A stretch of DNA of 64,000 bases from Cladocopium goreaui (GCA_947184155.2 CAMXCT020001437.1:1-64000), one strand, 5' to 3'; counted from the first letter of the stretch, positions 1-10,847 are shown. Numbers and translations are program-made. The notes: generated from the letters alone by a model not told the origin.

Positions 1-285
1 TTTTGTTTTGGTTTTTGGGGCCAGCAACTTATTTTGATTTGTATGATGCATGGGTGTGATGTGGCTTTGTTTGGTGCATAGTATGATGCATGGGTGTGCT
101 TGTTTGTCTAGTGGTATGACCTGTGCCCATGTCCAGCCCACAAGTGTGGAGTCATGTGTGGTGCCAAGGACCCCTGAACCTTTAAAGGCAGAAGCTGAAA
201 CTTGGGCCACTATGTGCAAGGTGTGATTTCTGGTTGTGGAGGGGTGGTGCATTGAAACAATGCCACACTATTGGCAAATTGCCCA

Positions 286-1720
286 ATAGGTTTGGCAACC
301 CTCATGAGCTCAACAAAGGGGTGCCCATATCCATTCACACATTCAGAAATGTAAATGTATATAATGTAACTTTGGTGTATGGAAGGGTTTGTGAACCCAT
401 GGGTGGACCACAGAAATATGGGGTCATCAGAATTATGGGTATGGGGATGGAGACTTGTGAGAACAGAACCATGGGGAGTTAAAGAATGACCTTCACTGTA
501 AAGGGTTTAATGGGTGTTGGTTTATGTGAGGGAAGGAGGAGAAACAAGACCCACACTACTGACAAATTGCTCAATTGGTTTGGCAACCCTCATAGGTCAA
601 CAAAGGGTTACCCATATCTATCCATACATTCAGGGCTGTAAATGTAAATGTAAATATATATATATATATAGATGTATTGATGGGTTTGTAAACCAATGGA
701 TGGACCACATATATTTGGGGCCATGATCATGAGAACTGTGAATAAAAGGGTGGGTGCATGTGAAAACAGAACCCATGGTGGGTTCAAGAACAGCCTTCAC
801 TTTAAAGGCCATTCACCATTGTTGTAAAAGGTGTTGGTTTATGTGAGGGAAGGCACCACTGTCACTGCTGACAAATTGCACAACCCCCATGTTTCAACAA
901 AGGGTTACCAATATCTAGCCACACAATCAGGGGTGTAAATGTATATATAGGTGCATTGATGAGTTTGTGAGCAATGGGTGGGCCACAGAAACATGGGGTC
1001 ATAAGACTTATGGTTATTAGGATGGGGACTTGTAAGAACAGCTATGGGAGTTAAAGAATGGCCTTCACTGTAAAGGACCCCACCATGTGTTAATGGGGTC
1101 AACAAAGGGATGCCCACATCTATCCATACATTCAGGGGTGTAAATGTATATAGGTGTATGGATGGTTTGTGAATCATATGGACCACAGAAATTTGGGATC
1201 ATCAGAATTCTGGGTATGGGGGTGGAGACTTGTGAGAACGGAACAGAACCTATGAGAGTTAAAGAATGGCTTTCACTGTAAAGGACACCCCACCATGGGT
1301 GCTAATGGGCCCAGCAAAGGGATACCCACATCTATGCACACATTCAGGAGTGTAAATGTATACAATATAATTTTGGTGTATGGATGGGTTTGTGAATCAG
1401 ATGGACCACAGAAATATGGGGTCATCAGAATTCTGGGTATGGGGATGGAGACTTGTGAGAACAGAACCATGGGGAGTTAAAGAATGACCTTCACTGTAAA
1501 GGGTTTTGATGGGTGTTGCTGTATGTGAGGGAAGGCCACACTACTGACAAATTGCACAATTGGTGTGGCAACCCTCATGGTTCAACAAAGGGTTACCTAT
1601 ATCTGTCCATACATTTAGGGCTGTGTATGTATATATACATGGAGTACATATATTATATATATGTATGTATGTATAGGTGTATTGATGGAGTTTTGAACCA
1701 ATGGATGGACCAAAGATATC
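286..1720. repeat. Degenerate tandem array, ~200-320 bp units, about six copies
   Basis: A recurring block contains 'caacaaaggg', then 'cccatatc..tccat', then 'acattcag', then 'tgtaaatgtata'. It is followed by 'atggaccacagaaat', 'ggggtcatcag', 'gagacttgtgagaacag' and 'cttcactgtaaagg'. Anchors lie near 311, 599, 895, 1098, 1311 and 1578, so spacing is irregular (about 200-320 bp). Copies have diverged, unlike the large units further right, so this array is older. Short open frames inside it are by-products of the repeat. Bases 1-285 hold nothing I can identify beyond T/G-rich sequence. Confidence 0.8.
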
Positions 1721-1905
1721 TGCTCATATATTTGTTTATGTTGTTAATTTAATATTTTTAGATAGATATATATATATATACATATACATTTTTTGCATTT
1801 ATACTTATTTATGTGTGTTTTTTTTATGGTTTGTTTTTTTTGTGGTTTTGATAATTGCTTATTTCTAGTATGTATATATACATATACATATTTATATTTA
1901 TATAT
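1640..1905. repeat. AT-rich simple sequence
   Basis: Runs of alternating TA/TG ('tatatatatata', 'tatgtatgtatg') are interspersed with T-tracts. There is no coding signal. Confidence 0.8.
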
Positions 1906-1910
1906 TTTAC

Positions 1911-1980
1911 ATCTATGGCATGATGTATAGTATGGCTTCAATGCCATCTATGGCATGATGTATAGTATGGCTTCAATGCC
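1911..1980 (+). repeat. Perfect 2 x 35 bp tandem duplication
   Basis: The 35-bp word beginning 'atctatggcatgatg' at 1911 repeats exactly at 1946 and ends at 1980. The sequence from 1981 to about 2285 holds nothing recognisable. Confidence 0.95.
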
Positions 1981-2284
1981 TGCAGTATTAAAGATGTGGC
2001 TATCAATGTGTTGGTTTTATATTTAAAAGGGGCTCATCCAACTGTAAGCTGAGGGGTGTGAAATGTGAAGATACAAATTTGGATGATGTAGGCCATGGAA
2101 AAAGAACACCCCAAAAGTGGGAATGCAACCAATGTAAGGAACAGTATGAAAACATGGTAAAACACTGCACCCTGATAGCAAAAAAAAAGTAAATTTAAAA
2201 TTTGGGCAGCATTCCCCCCTAGAAAGGGCATAAATGGGAAAGCAAATGATGGACACCCAGAGTGCAATCCCCAAAATTGGGAAA

Positions 2285-2420
2285 AATTAGGATAAGTTGG
2301 GAAAAATCTAGGATAAGTTGGGATTTTTTTAGGATAAGTTGGGTTTTTTTAGGCTAAGATGGGAAAAACTGGGAGGCTAGGGGGATAAGTTGGGAATGAG
2401 TGGGAAATGATGGGAATACA
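2285..2420 (+). repeat. Short interrupted tandem repeat (aggataagttggga)
   Basis: The word 'aggataagttggga' and variants recur four to five times, separated by A- or T-tracts, and decay into 'gggaatgagtgggaaatg'. No coding potential is seen. Confidence 0.8.
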
Positions 2421-2617
2421 GTGGGAAGCACATAGCCAATAAAGGAAAACTATGGGAATCCCAAGAAAAGCCAACCATTTCCCATGGATACCCAATGCAA
2501 GACCAATGATATAGGCACCACAGACATGTGTAGGAGTGGCATATCATAAGTGAAACTGGTGGTGTTACACAAAGATTTGAACCTTGAAAGCCATGTGGCC
2601 CAGGACCTGTCCCTGTC

Positions 2618-2929
2618 ATGGCTATGGCAAGCTCCAGTGATGGCCAGTCAGTTCAAGACTGGGATGGCAATTGGGAGGGGTGGCAGTGGCAGTGGCAGGC
2701 AACTGCCTCTGGTCATTGGACAAAGGTGTGGACCAAGACTAAGGAGGCTGAGAAGGATGTCGCTGATAAAGAGCCAGAGTCAGAGGGAGAGGTAGATATC
2801 CCTATGGAGCCAGCAGACACTGATGGCACAGAGTCTGAAACCAGCTCCAAAGACTCAGGGTCAGGGCACCCAGTTTGTTGCAGTCACTGTGTGAGGTGGC
2901 ACTGTGTAGGCACCACACATGTGATATAG
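2618..2929 (+). CDS. W/Q-rich, acidic candidate first exon (103 aa open frame)
   Basis: The frame opens with Met-Ala-Met-Ala-Ser-Ser-Ser. It then has a Trp/Gln cluster ('WEGWQWQWQ') around residues 20-28, a Glu/Asp/Ser-rich stretch (residues 45-82) and a Cys-containing end ('CCSHC'). It lies directly upstream of unit A and is the only such copy in the window, because units B and C are preceded by the Gln-rich ORF instead. It could be the 5' exon of the Cys-tailed ORF that begins at 3011. A pyrimidine-rich 'tttttttttgcag' sits at 2987-2999 as a possible acceptor, but I cannot fix the donor. The domain is not recognised. It may equally be a stand-alone hypothetical protein. Confidence 0.45.
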   Translation: MAMASSSDGQSVQDWDGNWEGWQWQWQATASGHWTKVWTKTKEAEKDVADKEPESEGEVDIPMEPADTDGTESETSSKDSGSGHPVCCSHCVRWHCVGTTHVI

Positions 2930-3010
2930 TGTAGCTGTACCAACAAACCCTTGGCCACACCTATTCTTTGTTTGCTCACACATGCTCTTTTTTTTTGCAG
3001 CCTTGGCCAC

Positions 3011-3589
3011 ATGAGGCACCAAGACCTCAGGGACATTGAGGACCTGAACAGCTACCAGTTGTCCAGAGACTTGTTCTGGGAGTCTGAGAAGAGAGTGAGG
3101 TACACCAGTGTGGGCCTAACCCCCTATGAGATTCACTGCTTGAAGGAAGACCTGCATGAGGAGTATGCACACCATGGTAAGAAGTTGGTGTCATTGTTTG
3201 GCAAACCCAAGGGGGCTGGCCAAGCAGTGAAGGCCTTGCTGAACTTGTTTAGGAAGCAACATGATTGGGGCCAAGGGGAGATGGTGAAAGTTGACACAAT
3301 CCACTTTTCTGTCCTGAAGCACCAGTTGGTGGTGGCATGGTCCCAATTATATGATGACATGGAAGGAATGAGGCTGAAGTTGAACCATCCAGAAAAGGGT
3401 GTGGTGTGTGATTGTTTCCCTGCCACAGCCTTGATGCCCATGCTGTGCATCCATTCCAAGTTCACCAGAGTCCAGATGAAGGGTGGATTTGAGCCCAACA
3501 TCATGGAGACCTTGTGCCCCACCTGCTCTTGGTGCATCAGATGTGGCAAGTGGCTTGGCTGCACTTCCACTGGGTGGCTGCTTTGTTGA
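3011..3589 (+). CDS. Cys-tailed hypothetical protein, unit A (192 aa)
   Basis: The frame begins [15 protein letters not shown] and is rich in charged helical sequence. It ends in a Cys cluster, '[10 protein letters not shown]' followed by 'GKWLGC' (residues ~168-183), with C-x2-C-x2-C-x2-C spacing that could bind zinc. It is conserved without a break in units A, B and C and survives as a 3' fragment in D. The ATG follows a pyrimidine tract ending in AG ('tttttttgcag' here, 'tttttgtag' in B and C), which could be a cis- or trans-splice acceptor. The frame is also open upstream of this ATG. The family is not recognised. It could be an internal exon of a larger gene. Confidence 0.55.
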   Translation: MRHQDLRDIEDLNSYQLSRDLFWESEKRVRYTSVGLTPYEIHCLKEDLHEEYAHHGKKLVSLFGKPKGAGQAVKALLNLFRKQHDWGQGEMVKVDTIHFSVLKHQLVVAWSQLYDDMEGMRLKLNHPEKGVVCDCFPATALMPMLCIHSKFTRVQMKGGFEPNIMETLCPTCSWCIRCGKWLGCTSTGWLLC

Positions 3590-3615
3590 GGTTGCCACTG
3601 TTGAACAATCAGTTG

Positions 3616-3692
3616 CATATATATATATATACACATGTATATATATATATACATGTATATATATATATACATATATATATATACATATATTA
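3616..3692. repeat. TA/CA microsatellite, unit A
   Basis: Alternating (ta)n with 'cacatg' and 'catg' interruptions directly follows the Cys-tailed ORF. Its length and phase differ in each unit (see 19672-19752, 31134-31252 and 54201-54275). Confidence 0.95.
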
Positions 3693-3929
3693 AACACATG
3701 CATCTGCAATGAAAATAAAGCATGGGGAATATAAATAAACTGCCAGCTATGTTGTTTGCCCATTGCAGCATGGAATGAACCATGTGTACAGTGTTACAAT
3801 TATGGTATCAGTGAACCACAAGGCATGGCAATGATATGGGGGTGGTGTGTTTTCACCTGTTGTTTGGGCCTGATGGGCCACAGAGAGTACTAGTTAACAG
3901 TTTGCAGCCACACAAGCCTGGTGTGTGTG

Positions 3930-4376
3930 TCTATCTGTATGTGTATATTATATGCATGGGTTTGTGTGTGTGTGTATGCTTGTGGTTGTTTGCATGTTGG
4001 GCTGGGTGCCTGTTTGTGTGTTTGTTTGTAGGCTTGTTTGTGTGCTTGCTTTTGTTTTATGCTTGTCTTGTGTGTCTCTGTGTGGCTTTGTCTGTCACTG
4101 TGTGCTTCTGGGTCTCTGTGAATCCCTTTGTATGGTTTGCTTTTGATTTGTGTGTGTGTGCCTGTGTGTCTCTCAGGATGTCACTGTGGCCTTCTGTGTC
4201 CTTGTTTGTTTGGGTGCCCTGTGCATCTCTGTGTGTCTATGGTGGTCTTTGAGTGTCTGTTCTGTGTGTCTCTGTGTTGCTGGGAGTGTGCCTGTGTATG
4301 TGTGTGTGTGTCTTTGCATGTCTCTGTGTGTCTGTGTAACTCTGTGTATCTGTGTGTGCCTCTGTGTGTGGTGTAG
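3930..4376 (+). repeat. TG/TCTG-rich low-complexity tract, unit A
   Basis: Mainly 'tgtg', 'tctgtgtg' and 'gtttg' words. The Val/Cys/Leu-rich frames it produces on + and the Thr/His-rich frames on - are by-products of low complexity. Counterparts lie near 19954-20390 (B), 31457-31893 (C) and 54479-54915 (D). Confidence 0.9.
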
Positions 4377-4466
4377 GGTAGGGGCTAAGGTGCCAGCCAG
4401 CATGTGCCCAAGTGGCGACAGTAGTAGTCACTAGGGCCAGCTTAGTAGAGGGTTACACCACCCAGC

Positions 4467-4620
4467 TTGTATATGTATATGTATATGTATAGGGATATGT
4501 ATATGTATAGGTACAGGTGTAGGTATATGCATATGCATATGTATATGCATATGTATATGAATATTTACATGTACATGTATATGGATATGTATATGTACCT
4601 GTATATGTATATGTATATAA
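4467..4620 (+). repeat. TATG microsatellite, unit A
   Basis: Repeated 'tatatg' words with 'catatg' and 'acatg' variants give a Met-Tyr alternating frame that is not credible as a protein. Counterparts lie at 20481-20634, 31984-32137 and 55006-55159. Confidence 0.95.
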
Positions 4621-4624
4621 CTCT

Positions 4625-4831
4625 GTGTGTGGTGCATTTATCAATGGTGGTTATGTGCCTGCAATACCAATCTTGACTGTCCTGATGATATGGGCAAACA
4701 GGTTCTGCAAAGTTGCTATGGCCAAGAGCAAGGGCAACTTGGCTGCCTACAAGGCTGTTTCTGAGAAGGTGATGTGCAGCTGCAACACTGCTTCAACCTT
4801 TGGTCCATGGGCTCATTGCTACCCTTGGTGA
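4625..4831 (+). CDS. Candidate short exon, unit A
   Basis: An open frame contains 'FINGGYVPAIPILTVLMIWA' followed by 'KVAMAKSKGNLAAYKAVSEK'. The word 'gcaaacag' before 'gttctgcaaag' (4695-4702) could be an acceptor. The frame is preserved without change in units B (20639-20845), C (32142-32348) and D (55164-55370), which is uninformative because the units are nearly identical. Function is unknown. It could be an exon linked to the upstream Cys-tailed ORF. Confidence 0.3.
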   Translation: MCGAFINGGYVPAIPILTVLMIWANRFCKVAMAKSKGNLAAYKAVSEKVMCSCNTASTFGPWAHCYPW

Positions 4832-5140
4832 GATGAGCACTGCCAGGCCTGCCAGCTTGCACAGGCTTTGTTCCACAGTGGCTAGATGCATGCCACCTTT
4901 CAACCCCATGATTCTTAGTGCAGGTAACTTATAATATAGCCAGTGCTGAATTGGAGTTGTGATCTGCAAACCCAGGTTGGTAGCTAATTTACTTGTCCAC
5001 CATCTCAGCAGGCCTGGTGATGACCACAGCTGCACTGTGACACTGTGCAACTCAAGGCTCAAACTGGGTTGGTGACCTGTTGTTTCTGTTGTTGTTGTTG
5101 TTGTTGCTGTTGTTGTTGGCCTGCCTGCCTGCTTTGCCTC

Positions 5141-8100
5141 ATGATGGTAGAGGAGCAGCATGTGGCTGAGGGCCAGTTGGCTGCACCAGCCCTTTCAGAG
5201 TGCATTGAGGTGGTTGCACCTGGGGAAGCTGGCCAGACAGGCCAGAAGGCATTCACTTTGCCATATGGTGTGTGCACTTTGCCAGACTTACAGCAAAGGG
5301 CCTACATCAACAAAGATGGCAAAGCTGAATGGGTTTGGGCCAGGGTGCACAGCTACTGCCAGATCCAGAAGGAACCTGGCAGAATGCTGATGCACAGCAA
5401 AGATGCACTCCTGAAAGAGCTGGGAGAGCTTCAGGTGCCTGAGGCTGGCCTCCATTACAGGGGCATGGACACACCAGCTGGTGAGTCTGACTGGAAGGAC
5501 CACACTTTGGAATCCTCAACTTTGCTTGGGGCCTTGGTGTACCTCTCCAAATTGAGACAACTGAAGGAAAATGCAAAAGTCAAAGCCATGAAGCTCCTGT
5601 TGGAGCTGGCAGGGAAAGCCTTGCCATTTGCCAACCTACAGCAGCCAGTGCCTGCCATGCTCCAAAGGCCTACTGGCCCCATGGCAAGTGCCCAGCTCTT
5701 CTTCACACCCCAGGGCCTGACACAGGATTGGGGCAAGTTGCTGGCACTGTCACCAGGGGGTGCTGAGCTGTGGAAAAGGCTTGGAACCAGGACTTGGCTG
5801 AATAGATGCATTGCATCTTCCTTGGAAAATGCAACATTCCAAGATATCCTCTTCTTCAATGCCTACCTCATGTGCCACCCCAAGGTGAAAGGAAGGGGCC
5901 AACTGCTCTGGACTGCAATTGGTTCCACTACCTTGCCTGAGCTGGTCTTTCACCTAGGCACCTGGCTGGATGCCCTTGCTTTGGCCATGAAGGAGGAGCC
6001 ACTTCAGATGCTGCCCATTCTGAAGACCAAAGAAGGCAATGCCAGGCTGCTGGCAGATCCAGTGAACCGCATGCTGCTTCTGTGGAAGCTTAGGAGAAGC
6101 AAGCAGCATAGGTTGGAGATAGCTGGCACACATGGTGATCTGGGTGGCAACACCATCAGAATGATGAGGTATGAAGCATATCTGGATTGCCTTTTGCACA
6201 GCAAGGCCCTTGAGTATGCTTTCAGTGGCTACAAGCAAGTCTGTGTCTCCTGGGACCCCAGCTCCTATGGTGGCAAAGACATTTTCATTGGATGCTTGTA
6301 TGTGCCACAGTGCAACCAAGCTGCATACCTCATGAGCCAGCATTTGGGTGCCACCTACCTTGGAGAATTGGATGGGTCATTGCTTGAGCTGGGCCAAGCC
6401 AGAAAACTCACCAGACTTGAGGGCTACAGGGAGGTCAAAGGCCTAAGCTCATCACTGGAAGGTGTGGGGCTGTCTTTGAAGGACTTCTTTGTGCCTGAAG
6501 GACTGGTGCTCAGGCCTTTGGCTCCCCATGAGCTCAGGATTCAAGGTCCAGGTGGGAGATGGTACATCCAAAATGAAAAGACTGGAGAGACCAAACCTGA
6601 AGCCCCAGAGGACTTTGATTTTGGGGCTCTTCCTGCTCTCATCTCCATTTCAGACCAAGGGCCAGCAAACACAGCTGCACTCAACTACTTGATGTTTAGC
6701 TCCAAGGCTTTGCTTCTGTGGTCCCTATGGGACCCTTACCACAGAGCTTGGAACGACCTCAAGTTGGCCCTCAAGCGCTGTGCTGGTGATGGGTGGAGAA
6801 CAGTGCTAGAACTCACCCTGGTTGCCAATATGAACTATGGCCCATTTGGAAGTGGCAGTTGGTTCTTCAAGAAGAAAGCCAAATTGCAAGACTTCCTGAT
6901 GACCAGGGATGTGAACAGTCCTGCCTGGAACAACTTCCAGCATCTTATTTGTCAAGAAAGAAGGGTTTCTGAACCCAGCAATCTGGAAGAAGCACAGGAA
7001 CTGTTCACTGAGATGGCTAGCCTGCAATCCTTCAACACCAAAGGCCCATTGGTGAAGCTCATGCGCTGGTTCTCATTTTTCGAGTCAATGGCATTCCTGG
7101 ATGGTGAGTTTTATATGACTAAACTCATCCTTCTCCATGCTGCTGAGAAAGCAGATGCTGGCTCAGAGGCAGAGATTGATGAGGGCTTGCCACAGGAAAA
7201 AGACCACAAGAAGGAGCTTGCAGAGCTGAAAAAACGCAAGGGCACATGGAGGTTAGCCCCAAGCCTCATCAATGGCAAATCCCTTTGCATGAAGGACTGC
7301 ATCATGGCCTGTGGGAAGGCAATATGGCAGAACTTCTCTGAGAGAGCAAGGGAGGTTTGCTCCCCCATGCGGGTGAAGGAGCTGAACATAGCATGTGCTC
7401 AGAGCACATTCTTACCTTGTGAGCTCTTGGACATGTTGGAATCTTCTTTGGAGGAGGAGAAATGCCTGAAGCACCTCTTTCCAGAATTCCAAGGGCATGA
7501 AAGTGCCATGACCTGGCATTGTGACCTCTTGGCAAAGCTCCTGGAGACCAGGGCAATGAGCTTGGCTGTCTTCTACCTGATGCCACCCAGCCTCTACTGC
7601 CACCTGCTGTCCTATGACCCTGAGGTGTCCAGGGAAGCACATGACTTGGCGCGGAAGCATTGGGGCATGTTGCTAGCAGCTGAGGAGGCCCATGCTGCTG
7701 GTGCAACAGTCAAGCCTTTGTCCAGCATTTACTGGAGGTTCAGCCCACTCATCAGGGCTTTGTTCATGGCTTTTGAGGAAGATGCCCGCAAGTGCCTAGT
7801 GTACACCACACAAAGTCAAGCCATGAGATTGCAGCTGCTCTTCACTCAGCACCTGGGAGATTCCAGGCTGATTGAGAACATTCACCAACATGGAAGAGAT
7901 CTTTGCAGGGCCAGCAAATCCAATTCCATGTCGAATGTGAGCATTATGGCCAATGTCTTGAGATGTGGTGTACTGGAGGGCAGGAAAGTCCCTATGGTTG
8001 CTGCCAAGGAGATCATGAAGGCAACTGGCATGGCCTGGCATTCCAAGAACAAGGAGCCTGTGGTTCAAAAGTTGAGAACTCATGGGAAGAAGCTGCCTGT

Positions 8101-9670
8101 GGAATTGCAGCAGATGATGGCACCCAACAAAAAGGGCAATGAGCAGTGGCCATCTCCAAGCCCTGGCTCTTTGTTTCAAAGCTGTTGCTCCACAGACTGG
8201 CTCTTCCATTACTTCTCAGACCAAGCTGCCACAGATGCAGATGTCAATTCTGCATGGCTTTCTTGCCTTGCCAGGCCAGGGGCCATCTTGGCACAACAAT
8301 CCACTTCATCAGTGGTCATGGTCATTGCTTCTGCAGAGTACAGCTTCTTGGGTGTGGCCATGGAGGCCAAAGTGGGCTTGACATTGGAAAGGACCTTCCA
8401 CTGTGTTGTGAGGCGGGATTCCATTGGCTTCCACCACATCACAGACTTGGATGATTGGTTGGAGTTGCAGGTGGAGCCTTGCCTCACCACAGCAGGAGGA
8501 ACTAGGGGCCCCATTGGTTGGCGGAAGATTGCTGAGCCTCTCACCTTGGATGCAGCTGCTTTGCTGAAAGGCATCACCTTGACATTTCTGCAGCTCAAGG
8601 ATTTGGTTGTGGCATTGGGGGGCTCCAAGAAAGGCATAGCTTCCAAGAAGGCTGCCATAGAGCTCCTCATCACCATGGCCTTTGCTGCTGACAAAGTGGA
8701 AGAGGTGAAGGCAATGTATGCTGCTGAAGAGGAAGCCAGGGGTGATGAGCAGATGGACTCTGATCTCTCTGAATTGGTCTCTGGGCTTGGGCAAGATGAT
8801 GCCAACACCCAAGACCTCAAAGACTTGAAGGAGAAGAAGCAGGCCTACAGACAAAAGAAAGCCCTCAAGAAGGCAGAGCAGCAGGTGCTGCTGCAGGGCA
8901 AGGAGAAGTCCAGGAAGGGCAGGGGCAAGGGCAAAGGAAAGGCCAAAGGAAAGGCCAAAGCCAAAGGAAAGGCACAGGCTAAGCCCAAGGAGGAAAAGCC
9001 CAAAACCTTCTTGGAAAGTGTCATCGGGAGGGCCAAAAAGCTGGCTGCACAAAGGGACCAAGGAGCAATGGCTGAGATTGTCAAGCAGGAAAGGCATGTG
9101 GAAATGGAGGTGGCAAAGGAGATGACTGATGATCCAGAACAGGTGAGAAAGGCTAAGGCTGCTCCTGCTGAGGAGGCTGATGTTGACATGAATGATCTAT
9201 TTGGAGATGCTGTGCCAGAAGGCCCTGATGCAGGTGCAGCACCTTCTTCTTCGTCTGGGCCTCATCAAAGGGCCCCAAAGACTTACAAGTCACCTGATGA
9301 CATCTTGGGCCTCCTGAACCCACCAGGCTGCAAATTCACCTTGAGTGGCATGGACCACAGGTTCAAGTCTGAGTGGGAGGATGACCTCCCTGAACTGGAT
9401 CATCCATACAGCCAAAAGAGATTCTCTGCATCCTTTGCTAAAAGAAGAACTTGGCAGGATGCCCTGAGCCTTGTGCATGAGCGAAATTGGCAGAAATGGA
9501 ACCTTGTGAAAGATGAGTATCTGCTGGGTGAAGGTGAGGAGCCACAGAAGCCTGGTGTGATTCCACAGGAATTGCAAGATCTTTTGCAGGTGGAAATTGC
9601 CAAGCTTGGGAAGCCAAAAACTTATGCCAAGGGTGCTGCTGGAGAAGATGACACCCAGATGGCAGAGTGA
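5141..9670 (+). CDS. ORF-L, large intronless hypothetical protein, unit A (1509 aa, intact)
   Basis: This is the only full-length copy in the window. I start it at the ATGATG at 5141. The frame is open further 5', but only through a TGT/TTG microsatellite that would encode poly-Cys. Visible features: an N-terminal ~1,100-residue globular region with no recognised fold; a short stretch near residue 470 ('GRWYIQNEKTG') that resembles the second half of a WW domain, weakly; a SAP-like motif near residues 1140-1180 ('LQLKDLVVALGG' then 'SKKAAIELLI'); a Lys/Gly/Ala tract near 1260-1285; an acidic-Ser linker; and a C-terminal helical region with 'RRTWQDALSLVHERNWQKW'. SAP motifs commonly bind DNA or RNA, and the basic tract would suit a nuclear protein; both are inferences. 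From memory, the C-terminal pattern resembles a repeated dinoflagellate-specific protein family of unknown function. No catalytic motifs of transposases, polymerases or helicases are seen. Confidence 0.75.
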   Translation: MMVEEQHVAEGQLAAPALSECIEVVAPGEAGQTGQKAFTLPYGVCTLPDLQQRAYINKDGKAEWVWARVHSYCQIQKEPGRMLMHSKDALLKELGELQVPEAGLHYRGMDTPAGESDWKDHTLESSTLLGALVYLSKLRQLKENAKVKAMKLLLELAGKALPFANLQQPVPAMLQRPTGPMASAQLFFTPQGLTQDWGKLLALSPGGAELWKRLGTRTWLNRCIASSLENATFQDILFFNAYLMCHPKVKGRGQLLWTAIGSTTLPELVFHLGTWLDALALAMKEEPLQMLPILKTKEGNARLLADPVNRMLLLWKLRRSKQHRLEIAGTHGDLGGNTIRMMRYEAYLDCLLHSKALEYAFSGYKQVCVSWDPSSYGGKDIFIGCLYVPQCNQAAYLMSQHLGATYLGELDGSLLELGQARKLTRLEGYREVKGLSSSLEGVGLSLKDFFVPEGLVLRPLAPHELRIQGPGGRWYIQNEKTGETKPEAPEDFDFGALPALISISDQGPANTAALNYLMFSSKALLLWSLWDPYHRAWNDLKLALKRCAGDGWRTVLELTLVANMNYGPFGSGSWFFKKKAKLQDFLMTRDVNSPAWNNFQHLICQERRVSEPSNLEEAQELFTEMASLQSFNTKGPLVKLMRWFSFFESMAFLDGEFYMTKLILLHAAEKADAGSEAEIDEGLPQEKDHKKELAELKKRKGTWRLAPSLINGKSLCMKDCIMACGKAIWQNFSERAREVCSPMRVKELNIACAQSTFLPCELLDMLESSLEEEKCLKHLFPEFQGHESAMTWHCDLLAKLLETRAMSLAVFYLMPPSLYCHLLSYDPEVSREAHDLARKHWGMLLAAEEAHAAGATVKPLSSIYWRFSPLIRALFMAFEEDARKCLVYTTQSQAMRLQLLFTQHLGDSRLIENIHQHGRDLCRASKSNSMSNVSIMANVLRCGVLEGRKVPMVAAKEIMKATGMAWHSKNKEPVVQKLRTHGKKLPVELQQMMAPNKKGNEQWPSPSPGSLFQSCCSTDWLFHYFSDQAATDADVNSAWLSCLARPGAILAQQSTSSVVMVIASAEYSFLGVAMEAKVGLTLERTFHCVVRRDSIGFHHITDLDDWLELQVEPCLTTAGGTRGPIGWRKIAEPLTLDAAALLKGITLTFLQLKDLVVALGGSKKGIASKKAAIELLITMAFAADKVEEVKAMYAAEEEARGDEQMDSDLSELVSGLGQDDANTQDLKDLKEKKQAYRQKKALKKAEQQVLLQGKEKSRKGRGKGKGKAKGKAKAKGKAQAKPKEEKPKTFLESVIGRAKKLAAQRDQGAMAEIVKQERHVEMEVAKEMTDDPEQVRKAKAAPAEEADVDMNDLFGDAVPEGPDAGAAPSSSSGPHQRAPKTYKSPDDILGLLNPPGCKFTLSGMDHRFKSEWEDDLPELDHPYSQKRFSASFAKRRTWQDALSLVHERNWQKWNLVKDEYLLGEGEEPQKPGVIPQELQDLLQVEIAKLGKPKTYAKGAAGEDDTQMAE

Positions 9671-10093
9671 GGGCATGCAGGGTGGGCTGAATGAGCAACC
9701 TCTGTGCATAGCTGGTATTGCCAGGAACAATTGCTGCATGCACATTTGAAATTTGCACATTTGAAATTTTTGAGAGCAGCTTTGAGTGGCATGCAGGAAA
9801 GCAGCAGGAATGTCAGTGCAAAAAAAGATGCAGTAACTTCAGTGAGACTTGCTAGGTGGGATTGCACAGAGAAGTTGGTAAACTCCATTGGGTTGGTAGA
9901 CTGCCACTCTGACCCCCTTGCCCATGTTGCTGAGATGTGCTTCACCCTTGCTTGGCCCTATGCTCTTGACAAAGCAGGTGCACACCATGGGCAGTGCAAG
10001 AGGGAACTTGAGCCCTGCCCCAGCAACCCAGCTGCACTGGGATTCTGAGTGCCACAGCATGGCCATGATCAGGCTTTGAGATTCCAGCCTTGT

Positions 10094-10847
10094 CTTGGCT
10101 TGCTTTGGTTCTTGGCATCTTGTTGCAGGGTGGCTTGCTGGTGCATGGCTTGGGCCCCTTGCCTGGGCATGGTGGTGAACATTGTGCTTGCCTCTGGCAT
10201 TGGCAGTCCTTGTCTCCTCTTGGCTTGCCTTGGTGCTTGCCAGCTTGGTGCAGGTCTTGCTTGCTTGGGCATGGCTTGAGCCCTTTGGGCTTAGCCATGG
10301 TGGTGAACACTGTGCTTGCCTCTGGCATTGGCAGTCCTTGTCTCCTCTTGGCTTGCCTTGGTGCTTGCCACCTTGGTGCAGGTCTTGCTTGCTTGGGCAT
10401 GGCTTGAGCCCTTTGGGCTTAGCCATGGTGGTGAACACTGTGCTTGCCTCTGGCATTGGCAGTCCTTGTCTCCTCTTGGCTTGCCTTGGTGCTTGCCACC
10501 TTGGTGCAGATCTTGCTTGCTTGGGCATGGCTTGAGCCCTTTGGGCTTAGCCATGGTGGTGAACACTGTGCTTGCCTCTGGCATTGCCTTGGTGCTTGCC
10601 ACCTTGGTGCAGGTCTTGCTTGCTTGGGCATGGCTTGAGCCCTTTGGGCTTAGCCATGGTGGTGAACACTGTGCTTGCCTCTGGCATTGGCAGTCCTTGT
10701 CTCCTCTTGGCTTGCCTTGGTGCTTGCCACCTTGGTGCAGGTCTTGCTTGCTTGGGCATGGCTTGAGCCCTTTGGGCTTAGCCATGGTGGTGAACACTGT
10801 GCTTGCCTCTGGCATTGGCAGTCCTTGCCTCCTCTTGGCTTGCCATT
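10094..10847. repeat. 128-bp tandem array, unit A
   Basis: The anchor 'tggtgaaca' recurs at 10173, 10301, 10429, 10557, 10660 and 10788. That gives a strict 128-bp period with one unit shortened to 103 bp by loss of 25 bp. The leftmost copy (10094-10220) is diverged. Since 128 is not a multiple of 3, each frame cycles through all phases, yet it stays open on both strands. Units C and D have the same array with different internal structure. Confidence 0.95.

Noticed and set aside
2560..2600. tRNA-like 'gatttgaacc' box
   Set aside because: No acceptor stem or second box at proper spacing; other similar words (13540s, 53710) also fail.
3836..4434. Val/Cys/Leu-rich and Thr/His-rich open frames in the TG-rich tract (all units)
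   Set aside because: They come from 'tgtgtg' and 'tctgtg' simple sequence.
4431..4676. Met-Tyr and His-Ile alternating frames
   Set aside because: They are translations of the TATG microsatellite.
5046..5072. Spliced-leader relic near 'caactcaaggctcaaac'
   Set aside because: It matches only 7-8 bases of the leader end and is not stacked; too weak.
5045..5140. Upstream start of ORF-L giving a poly-Cys N-terminus
   Set aside because: The extension is a TGT/TTG microsatellite whose length varies between units; the ATGATG downstream is more likely.
10094..10847. CRISPR array
   Set aside because: Repeats are contiguous 128-bp units without unique spacers, and the DNA is eukaryotic.
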